Positions 14,998 through 21,211 of a stretch of 25,294 nt of DNA are shown here, piece after piece. The notes beneath the pieces were generated by a model that searched no databases, was not told the origin of the DNA, and saw only the letters and a program-made list of their open reading frames with translations. The stretch is from Desulfobacteraceae bacterium (GTDB lineage: Bacteria; Desulfobacterota; Desulfobacteria; Desulfobacterales; Desulfobacteraceae): contig JAABSK010000012.1 in the NCBI GenBank assembly GCA_011390435.1, forward strand, positions 1 through 25,294. Reading direction: 5' to 3'. The number at the start of each line of letters is the position of its first letter. Positions within the stretch are counted from its first letter, which is position 1. Position numbers and translations under genes: made by a program.

Positions 14998-15026
14998 TTC
15001 CTATCGTTTCTGCTCTGCAAAGTCAA
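14998..15026 (-). promoter_or_regulatory. Candidate nik operon promoter
   Basis: Minus-strand TTGACT (15026-15021), a 17-base spacer and TAGGAA (15003-14998). The -35 is good, the -10 poor. It starts four bases past the T-run of the upstream operon's terminator. I did not find a clear NikR-type GTATGA/TCATAC or GTGTTAC/GTAACAC palindrome. Confidence 0.4.
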
Positions 15027-15029
15027 TAC

Positions 15030-15082
15030 AAAAAAAGATGGACATGCCGGATCATCCTGAAACTGCCGTGTGATCCGGCATG
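15030..15082 (-). terminator. Intrinsic terminator of the ydbH-ynbE-ydbL operon
   Basis: A perfect 12-bp stem (CATGCCGGATCA at 15043-15054 against TGATCCGGCATG at 15071-15082, 16-base loop) lies 14 bases beyond the ydbL stop. On the minus strand it is followed by TCCATC and seven T (15036-15030). The short gap before the T-run is slightly atypical. Confidence 0.7.
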
Positions 15083-15095
15083 GTCAGACGTCCGT

Positions 15096-15467
15096 TTATT
15101 TTCGAACCCATTGACCTTCCGGTGTCTGAAAATACTGCCCGCTGAGGGTTTTCTGGGCTTTTCGATCTGCCTGGGCTTTTTCAACCACCTCAATCGTGGT
15201 GTTCTGCTGTTTTGCAAAATGGGTATAAATGGCTTTCCGGTCACGATTTTCCGCAGCAACAACTGCTTCTGCCTCACGGGCAGCACCAACATAGCCCAGA
15301 TACCCGCGATTGTCCTCTCCCACGATACCCTTGTTTTTTAATTCCGTAATCACAGGAAGACGCTCAATCATTCTTTCCTTGATGTCGCTGGCCCAGGCAA
15401 TCTGAGAGATTACCACACAGCAGACAATGAGCAGCACCTGAATTTTTCCGATATTACCTGCTTTCAT
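15096..15467 (-). CDS. ydbL: YdbL family periplasmic protein (DUF1318)
   Basis: A 123-residue protein with a signal peptide (about 1-26, ending IAWAS) and a mature domain typical of YdbL/DUF1318: RLPVITELKNKGIVGEDNRGYLGYV, then EAVVAAENRDRKAIY and a C-terminal GQYFQTPEGQW. In E. coli, YdbL works with the outer-membrane lipoprotein YnbE and the bridge protein YdbH, and is thought to modulate their assembly. The gene overlaps ynbE by 4 bp (ATGA) and precedes the terminator, so it is the last gene of the operon. Confidence 0.9.
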   Translation of the reverse strand: MKAGNIGKIQVLLIVCCVVISQIAWASDIKERMIERLPVITELKNKGIVGEDNRGYLGYVGAAREAEAVVAAENRDRKAIYTHFAKQQNTTIEVVEKAQADRKAQKTLSGQYFQTPEGQWVRK

Positions 15468-15676
15468 TTTGCCTCCGATTCATTTAACCGGGCTTCTTCA
15501 GCCTCAATATCATCAAAAAAATCATCCAATGCTCTTTGAACCCTGACATTGACGTCAACGGTGATATGGATGGGTTTGATCTCCACGGGCTTTAATTCCA
15601 CCTGGTGGCTGGTCTGACAGCCCGAAAAAACAAAGACCGCAACCAGGATTGCGACCCCGAACAGTATTCTGGGCAT
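15464..15676 (-). CDS. ynbE: YnbE-like outer-membrane lipoprotein
   Basis: A 70-residue lipoprotein: hydrophobic signal, lipobox FSGC with Cys20, and Gln at the next position, consistent with outer-membrane sorting. The mature part contains the YnbE pattern VEIKPIHITVDVNVRVQRALDDFF, an amphipathic beta segment followed by a charged helix. In E. coli, YnbE interacts with the C-terminus of YdbH to complete an intermembrane bridge. A GGAG site precedes the ATG at 15676, which is 12 bases after the ydbH stop. It is longer than E. coli YnbE by a short acidic C-terminal helix. Confidence 0.87.
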   Translation of the reverse strand: MPRILFGVAILVAVFVFSGCQTSHQVELKPVEIKPIHITVDVNVRVQRALDDFFDDIEAEEARLNESEAK

Positions 15677-15688
15677 AGATTCTCCTTT

Positions 15689-17896
15689 TCATTGTTGTAA
15701 AATGGTATTTAATTTATTACCAAACTTTATGACGTCATTAAAGGGAAGATTCAAGTTGACATCCAGCTTGATGCCTTGAAAATTTGACCCCGGGCTTGAC
15801 GCATCCACCCTGACAAACCGTCCCACATCTGTTTTGTATTCAAACGGCAGAACGCCGGAGGGTTTTCCATCCATCTCCATGTTCACCAGAAGGGTGTCAT
15901 CCACCGTGTTGAACACCAGTTTTGCCCACTGGTAATCAAAATTCTTTAATGCTTCTCTGGCCAGATCCATCTGGGAAAACTGAGGACTGTCCATGGGGAG
16001 ACCCGCTGTCAGAAGCTCAGTGTTCTGAATCCTGATTTTTCCGCCACTGCCAGGGGTTGAGAACAAAAAACCATTGTCAAATGAAATATCACCTTCCTGG
16101 TATACCACAGGAATGCGGCCGTTGAGTGACCCGTTCCCTTCAGCTGAAAACGCACCCATCTGTTCGAGCAACTGGGCCATTTCCAGGCGGTCGCAGTATA
16201 ACGATAATTCATAGCGCTCTGACGCCTGGGGAAAACGGATCGCCTCGGTGGTCACCTGGCCGTTGCACCATTGAAACCGGATGTTTTCAACAAGCAGTGC
16301 CGGGCCTTTTTCAATGGAAAACCGCGCTTTGGCATCGCTGATCTGGACGGTATTCAACGTGATCGCGTCAACCGTCACATTCTGGCCGGGAATGGTTTGA
16401 AACGCCAGCAAATCGCTGAACTCAATGCTGGAGCGGATGCCTTTGGCAGTCAGTTTGGCATCTGGCAGCGAGAGCGTTGCCGCTTCCAGATCCATGCGCA
16501 TGGATGAAGAAACCTGGCGGTTGTCAACCACTGCCTTTCCCCTGGCAGAAACCCTGGCATCAAACCGGGCGGTTTGAAGATTTTTGGGCAGGTGTTTCAT
16601 CACCGTCTTATGGGTAAGCAAAACCGGATCAAGGGCAAACTCCAGACTGCCTTCCACCTGGTTTTTCAGGTCCAGATGCGCAGAAAACCGCACGGCTGCG
16701 TCCGGAACTTGACGGCAGTTCAGGTCCCCTTTGATCAAAAACATTCGGTCGGCTGCCTGGATCACGTTTCCTTTTGTTGAAAAATCAAATCCGCCAGCAT
16801 GGGAAATGGCGGCAACCGCATAGGTTCCGGCATCCCTTTTCTGCGTCGCTGGATATTGCCAGGCCAGATTCATATCGATGCCACGGGCAGTCCATTTTTT
16901 ATCGGATGTCGCCATCCTTGCACCAGCAGCCTGAACCTGAGCCTGGATCACAGGTTGCCGGTTTTGATCCTGCCTCAGCTCGCCTGAAATATCCACACGG
17001 GGAATGGCAAGGCGGATGGTTCTGCCGTCTACAGGTATGTTGAATGTCGCCGGCGCCTGCGTGTTCATGCGGATTTCGACCCCATCATCACCGGTCAGTG
17101 CCATCTTTGCCGCATAATCAAACCCGACAGGCACTTCCTGTTTTTGGGAAACGCTCCCCGCTCCTTCGATGTAAAGGAGATCATCCTCCAGGTGTGCATT
17201 TGCCTGGAAAGGGCCGATGATCATATCGTCAGGCAGCCTCAGGCCAAACCGGGACACAACAGCGGGATCGATCTTACCTGCTGTCAGCTGCATTGTTTGA
17301 ATGCCGGTGTGGAGATTCCCGGACAGGCTGCAGGACAGGGGTTGACCCAAAACAGAAATTTCAGCCTGGGCTGTGATCGTTCCATCAGTTGAATCCAGAA
17401 CAGCAGAAGCGTCTATATCGATCTCAACGGGCCTGCCTTTTATCGTTAGCAAAAGCCGTGCATGTTGAAGGATCAGTTTGTCCGGCAGGATCGGCAGTAC
17501 TGATTCCGGAAACGCTGTACGCTTTTTCCCTGAAGGCGCTGGCCAGTCAATCCCATGGATTTGAAACCGGTGATTGTCATCCAGGCTGGCCTGAAGCATG
17601 AGGCCGGATACCACAATCTGCTGGATATCAGGCGCAGCTTTGGCAAAAAGGCGATAGTCAATGTCAATTCCGCCAATGTAAACTCCTGGATTGATCCGGA
17701 TATCGGAAAAAAAAGCATTCACCAGGCTGAGTTTTTTGATCTTGAACTGAACCGTTTCAAGCCCGGCAGTTCTTCCAAGGTATTTACCAGCCTGAACCGT
17801 CAGCAGACGGGGCAGGCTGACATAGACAAGCAACAGCAGGATCAGGCATCCCATTGCAATCAAAAGCGCATAAAAAAAGGGTTTTCTAAATTGCAT
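15689..17896 (-). CDS. ydbH: YdbH family intermembrane (phospholipid) transport protein
   Basis: A 735-residue AsmA-like protein: one N-terminal membrane helix (about 8-30, ALLIAMGCLILLLLVYVSL), then a very long beta-rich periplasmic region that fits a hydrophobic-groove bridge, and the typical YdbH C-terminus with GIKLDVNLNLPFNDVIKFGNKL. In E. coli, YdbH acts redundantly with TamB and YhdP to carry phospholipids to the outer membrane. The start overlaps the rhomboid gene by 11 bp, and ynbE and ydbL follow, the same partner order as in enterobacteria. It is somewhat shorter than the E. coli protein (about 880 residues). Confidence 0.88.
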   Translation of the reverse strand: MQFRKPFFYALLIAMGCLILLLLVYVSLPRLLTVQAGKYLGRTAGLETVQFKIKKLSLVNAFFSDIRINPGVYIGGIDIDYRLFAKAAPDIQQIVVSGLMLQASLDDNHRFQIHGIDWPAPSGKKRTAFPESVLPILPDKLILQHARLLLTIKGRPVEIDIDASAVLDSTDGTITAQAEISVLGQPLSCSLSGNLHTGIQTMQLTAGKIDPAVVSRFGLRLPDDMIIGPFQANAHLEDDLLYIEGAGSVSQKQEVPVGFDYAAKMALTGDDGVEIRMNTQAPATFNIPVDGRTIRLAIPRVDISGELRQDQNRQPVIQAQVQAAGARMATSDKKWTARGIDMNLAWQYPATQKRDAGTYAVAAISHAGGFDFSTKGNVIQAADRMFLIKGDLNCRQVPDAAVRFSAHLDLKNQVEGSLEFALDPVLLTHKTVMKHLPKNLQTARFDARVSARGKAVVDNRQVSSSMRMDLEAATLSLPDAKLTAKGIRSSIEFSDLLAFQTIPGQNVTVDAITLNTVQISDAKARFSIEKGPALLVENIRFQWCNGQVTTEAIRFPQASERYELSLYCDRLEMAQLLEQMGAFSAEGNGSLNGRIPVVYQEGDISFDNGFLFSTPGSGGKIRIQNTELLTAGLPMDSPQFSQMDLAREALKNFDYQWAKLVFNTVDDTLLVNMEMDGKPSGVLPFEYKTDVGRFVRVDASSPGSNFQGIKLDVNLNLPFNDVIKFGNKLNTILQQ

Positions 17897-18860
17897 TTTT
17901 AATGTTCACCGTTAGATACAGATCCCCTTTTACACCGCTGGCAGCTGTCTTTCCCATCCTGGACAGGCGAAGCCGGGTGCCCTGCCTGACGCCGGGTGGA
18001 ATTTTAACCTTGTACAGCGGCTTGTAAAACCCCCAGGGGATGGTCACCATTTTGGTAGCGCCTGAAATGGCTTCAAGGGATGAAATATCAATATTGCCGT
18101 GCAGGTCCGGAGTATCTGGCACACCTGAAGTTAAAATCATCTGCAGACGGGGGGTGCGTTTTTTTGCGGTCAGCCGGCTGATCGTCTCTCCTGCCCTGGT
18201 GTGGGGCGTCCGGGAACTCATTTTCACCAGGGCAAGTCCGGCAAGAAATCCACCAATGTGTGCCCACCAGGCGATTCCAGCCCCGGCGCTGCTGCCGGCA
18301 GCATTGAGAAACTGAAATAAAAACCAGACCCCCAGAAACACGAAAGCGGGAATCTCCACAAACCATGGAATGATGATGATGGGAATCACCGTTAAAATCC
18401 GGGAACGGGGAAACAGTAAAAAATAGGCCCCCATCACGCCGGCAATGGCACCGCTGGCACCAATGGTGGGGACCATGGAAAGGGGGTTCAACAGAAAATG
18501 GGCTGCCCCGGAAATGATGCCGCAGACCAGATAAAATCCCAGATACCGGGCCGGTCCCAGGTATTCTTCGACATTGTCACCAAAGATGTACAATGTCCAC
18601 ATGTTCCCGATAAAATGCAGAAAACTGCCGTGCAGGAACATATACGAAAAGACACTGAACAGTTGATTGAACACTGAAAAATGCCGGGCGACTTCATGAA
18701 CCGTATATTTGGCAGGAACAAGACCATAGGTGTAGAAAAACGCATCATTTTGCATGCCCACCTGAAGCTGGAGCAGGAACACAAAAAGGTTCGCACCCAT
18801 CAGCGCATAGGTCACCACCGGAAGACTCTGGGATGGCTGCATATCCCGGATAGGGATCAC
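17886..18860 (-). CDS. Rhomboid intramembrane serine protease with DnaJ C-terminal-like tail
   Basis: A 324-residue membrane protease. The rhomboid core (about 15-212) has the conserved SYMFLHGSFLHFIGNMW loop with Asn86, catalytic GASGAIAG (Ser136) and AHIGG (His201), with six or seven hydrophobic segments. After a basic linker (213-240), residues about 265-324 match the last part of DnaJ/CbpA substrate-binding domains: VTIP, KIPPGVRQGTRLRLSRMGK and GDLYLTVNI. The soluble tail would be cytosolic or periplasmic depending on topology. The start is GTG at 18860, overlapping the upstream stop as GTGA and preceded by AAGGTGGTG. It is co-transcribed with ydbH, suggesting an envelope quality-control role (inference). 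Confidence 0.88.
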   Translation of the reverse strand: MIPIRDMQPSQSLPVVTYALMGANLFVFLLQLQVGMQNDAFFYTYGLVPAKYTVHEVARHFSVFNQLFSVFSYMFLHGSFLHFIGNMWTLYIFGDNVEEYLGPARYLGFYLVCGIISGAAHFLLNPLSMVPTIGASGAIAGVMGAYFLLFPRSRILTVIPIIIIPWFVEIPAFVFLGVWFLFQFLNAAGSSAGAGIAWWAHIGGFLAGLALVKMSSRTPHTRAGETISRLTAKKRTPRLQMILTSGVPDTPDLHGNIDISSLEAISGATKMVTIPWGFYKPLYKVKIPPGVRQGTRLRLSRMGKTAASGVKGDLYLTVNIKNAI

Positions 18861-19678
18861 TTCACCACCTTCAAAAGATACTCTGCCTCAAGTGTGGATT
18901 TCAATTGTTTTAAAATCACGAGGACACTGTCTTCAACCGTGGGTGTGTCTGATCGGAGAATTTTTGCGCATTGATCGAAAAGCAGCGTGTTTGTTGAATC
19001 AAACCCGACCCGGTGGCGGATATACTCAAGCATGACAAAATACAGTTTGTAAATTTCAGAAGGCTTGAACCGCGCAATAAAGGCTTTTGTTTTCATGGGC
19101 AGATCCTCAACCAGAACCTGAACTGCCTGCTCAATTGTCTCGGGGAAATGCTGTCTGCCCAAGGCGCTTGCCGGCACATGCTTCTTGATCTCTTCTTCCT
19201 GATCTGTGTCCAGAAACAGCAGGTAAAGCATGGTCTCAAGAACAATTTTCACATCCAGATAAATATCTGGAAAGCGGCTCAGGCGGGGACCGGCCACATT
19301 CAGCACCTGAATCTGATTGTTCTGGACAAAGGCCTTTGAAACAATGGCTGCTTCAAATGCTTCTGTTGTCAGCAGATCGATGTGACAGACCGGTTTGTTG
19401 ATCTGGGCGGCGAACTCCCAGGTCAGTTTTGATCCGCCGGACAGCTTTCCATATGAAACCACCAGTGTACCGTGGGCATCCCGGACGTTCTGTCGGGTCC
19501 TGTCCGTATAGCCAGAAGAAGCCATTTCCGTGACCTGATAGATGTCCGGCAATGGTCCGTCTTCTGCTTTTCTGCCCTTTGGCACCCACCCGCCATGGGC
19601 AATATTAAATGTAATGGCCACATCCAGCGCTGCTCTGTCTGCACCGCTCTGGCCGCCTGATATGATCTTTTCAACCAT
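18857..19678 (-). CDS. Putative molybdenum-carrier domain (YpsA/LOG-like) fused to DUF6794
   Basis: A 273-residue soluble protein. The N-terminal half (about 1-150) matches the bacterial 'putative molybdenum carrier' Rossmann-like fold related to YpsA/LOG: IISGGQSGADRAALDVAI nucleotide loop, HGGWVPKGRKAEDGPLP, and GTLVVSYGKLSGGSKLTWEFA. The C-terminal half (about 175-273) resembles DUF6794 (PETIEQAVQVLVEDLP, KLYFVMLEYIRHRVGF), whose function is unknown. Actual molybdenum binding in this family is weakly supported; related proteins probably bind nucleotide derivatives. It heads the operon with rhomboid-ydbH-ynbE-ydbL. The DUF6794 assignment is from memory of its pattern and is less certain than the first domain. 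Confidence 0.8.
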   Translation of the reverse strand: MVEKIISGGQSGADRAALDVAITFNIAHGGWVPKGRKAEDGPLPDIYQVTEMASSGYTDRTRQNVRDAHGTLVVSYGKLSGGSKLTWEFAAQINKPVCHIDLLTTEAFEAAIVSKAFVQNNQIQVLNVAGPRLSRFPDIYLDVKIVLETMLYLLFLDTDQEEEIKKHVPASALGRQHFPETIEQAVQVLVEDLPMKTKAFIARFKPSEIYKLYFVMLEYIRHRVGFDSTNTLLFDQCAKILRSDTPTVEDSVLVILKQLKSTLEAEYLLKVVK

Positions 19679-19716
19679 TGTTATTGCATCACCATTGAAT
19701 AAAAAAAATCTTTTCT

Positions 19717-19744
19717 ATCTTACCAGTAAAGGGTATAAGTTCAA
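19717..19744 (-). promoter_or_regulatory. Candidate promoter of the molybdenum-carrier/rhomboid/ydbH operon
   Basis: Minus-strand TTGAAC (19744-19739), a 16-base spacer and TAAGAT (19722-19717), each 4/6. An opposing TATAAT (19745-19750) on the plus strand may serve the HD-domain gene, so the two starts diverge from a 94-base AT-rich gap. Confidence 0.35.
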
Positions 19745-19772
19745 TATAATTTTATCATTTTAATCGATTTGC

Positions 19773-20345
19773 ATGGGATCTATGAACATACCATCCAGAA
19801 AAGAATGTTTCCGGCTCATCAAAGAAATGAAAATGATGGATCATATTATTGATCACTCGATCATGGTTTCCAATGTGGCCCTGTTTTTGAGTCAGAAGCT
19901 TAAAAAACATGCCCCGACACTGAACACACAGTTGACCACATCAGCAGCGCTCCTCCATGACATCACCAAGACCAGAAGTTTCAAAACCCGTGAAATCCAT
20001 TCTGAAACCGGAGCCATTATTTTGACCCGCATGGGATACCCGGAAGTGGGAGAAATCATCCGCCAGCATGTTGTTCTGGATGTATATACACTGGACACTC
20101 CGGTGACTGAACCGGAAATCGTCAATTACGCTGACAAGCGGATCCTGCACAATAAAGTGGTATCGCTGGACCAGCGGATGGAATACATTCTGATGAGATA
20201 TTGCACTGAAAACCGATTCAAGGCACGGTTTCAGATCATGAGGGACAACACGGTGAAACTGGAACAAAAAATATTTACCCATCTGGATATTTCACCGGAT
20301 CAACTGGCAGACTGCATCCTCCAGACCATTCAACGGACAGATTAA
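19773..20345 (+). CDS. HD-domain (HDIG-type) phosphohydrolase
   Basis: A 190-residue cytosolic protein with the HD-superfamily metal motif: His28 (IDHSIMVS), the HD pair His62-Asp63 in AALLHDITKTR, a downstream EIHSETGAII and IIRQHV carrying further histidines. Members hydrolyse phosphoesters of nucleotides or cyclic nucleotides; without a nucleotide-specific subfamily mark the substrate is unknown. ATG 19773 has no good Shine-Dalgarno; ATG 19782 is an alternative three codons in. The stop overlaps the convergent receiver stop by four bases (TTAA). Confidence 0.85.
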   Translation: MGSMNIPSRKECFRLIKEMKMMDHIIDHSIMVSNVALFLSQKLKKHAPTLNTQLTTSAALLHDITKTRSFKTREIHSETGAIILTRMGYPEVGEIIRQHVVLDVYTLDTPVTEPEIVNYADKRILHNKVVSLDQRMEYILMRYCTENRFKARFQIMRDNTVKLEQKIFTHLDISPDQLADCILQTIQRTD

Positions 20346-20725
20346 CCAAAGGGTTGCCCATCCACCACAAAACACTGGACGATTTCAAACAGGTCATTGA
20401 TTGAAAAAGGTTTTGCCAGAAATGCGTCTGCGCCCTGGATCCGGGATGTTTCCGCATAAGCAGAAACACAGGACATGATAATGAAAATCTTGTCCGGATC
20501 TTTTTCACGGACTTTTGCCAGGAGTTCAAAACCGTTCATCCGGGGCATATCCACATCTGCGACAACGATATCCACTGCATTGCCCTTTTGAATATACTCC
20601 CAGGCGTCCAGAGGATCTTCAAATGAAACCACCTTCCGGTTCACACAATAGGACAGTGCCGTGACCGCCAGCTGCCGGATCATGATATCATTGTCAACCA
20701 CCAGTATTTTTACATTGTCAATAAT
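20342..20725 (-). CDS. Single-domain response regulator receiver, probable ATT start
   Basis: A CheY-like receiver of about 127 residues with nothing attached. Acidic pocket VVDND, phospho-acceptor Asp in VVADVDMPRMNG, switch Ser in IIMSCVSAY and the conserved Lys in LAKPFS are all present. The frame opens at 20758 after a TAA. The only conventional start is GTG at 20701, which would remove most of strand beta-1 (NVKILVVDND). An ATT at 20725 lies six bases after a GGGAGAG ribosome binding site and restores the normal N-terminus, so I use it; CTG at 20731 is another option. It sits 22 bases after the 142-residue gene and probably shares its transcript. No cognate kinase is nearby. Confidence 0.82.
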   Translation of the reverse strand: MIDNVKILVVDNDIMIRQLAVTALSYCVNRKVVSFEDPLDAWEYIQKGNAVDIVVADVDMPRMNGFELLAKVREKDPDKIFIIMSCVSAYAETSRIQGADAFLAKPFSINDLFEIVQCFVVDGQPFG

Positions 20726-20747
20726 GGCCAGCTCTCCCGGATACAGG

Positions 20748-21176
20748 TCAGGCGACTTTTAACACTGAATCAAACAGTTCCATTTTTTCATGGGGAAATA
20801 CCAGTTCCTCGATCATGGCAATATTGTCAGAAACTGCCTCTCTGCGATGAATCCCCATGGGATAGTGATCATTTACAATGGCGACAGCCATGATGCTCAA
20901 CAGTTTTACCCGTTCTCTGAAAAGATGGACAGATGAATTCAACTGCAGAAAAGAAAGCTCCTGGTGCATGACCATCTTGTGGACCAGGCCGGCATTTTCA
21001 AGCGCGGCGTTCTTTCTGTATTCTCCCACCGGATAACCTTTCATGGCTGCTTTCACAATTACAATGAGCAAATGAAGCCGAAAAAGAAACACATCGTTTT
21101 CATTCATGGGACGCATCAGGTGGGAACGGCTTCCAAATCTTTTCATGGTCAAGACTTTTTCATGCGTGCGGTTCAT
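20748..21176 (-). CDS. Uncharacterised 142-residue protein with an internal tandem duplication
   Basis: I do not recognise a family. Two halves of about 50 residues align with each other: a hydrophobic stretch starting LL, then Y-P-x-G-x2-R-x2-A-x3-N-x7-V, seen at 48-69 and again 57 residues later at 105-126, followed by a shared Glu (73 and 130). Each unit looks like a helical hairpin. There is no signal peptide, and despite the hydrophobic runs no clear membrane helix. It lies 35 bases after the dynamin-like gene and 22 bases before the receiver, so all three are probably one transcript. Start codon support is weak; Met11 is an alternative. Confidence 0.72.
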   Translation of the reverse strand: MNRTHEKVLTMKRFGSRSHLMRPMNENDVFLFRLHLLIVIVKAAMKGYPVGEYRKNAALENAGLVHKMVMHQELSFLQLNSSVHLFRERVKLLSIMAVAIVNDHYPMGIHRREAVSDNIAMIEELVFPHEKMELFDSVLKVA

Positions 21177-21211
21177 TAAAAATCACTTGTTCTTTGTCTT
21201 ATCATATCTCT

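Noticed and set aside
14856..15000. nik leader as a cobalamin, Moco or NiCo riboswitch
   Set aside because: No B12-box-like element or other recognisable conserved core of these classes could be seen.
14856..15026. In-frame upstream extension of nikK by 57 codons
   Set aside because: It runs through the leader hairpin and promoter, has no ribosome binding site, and would bury the signal peptide; the AAGGAG-ATG at 14855 is far better.
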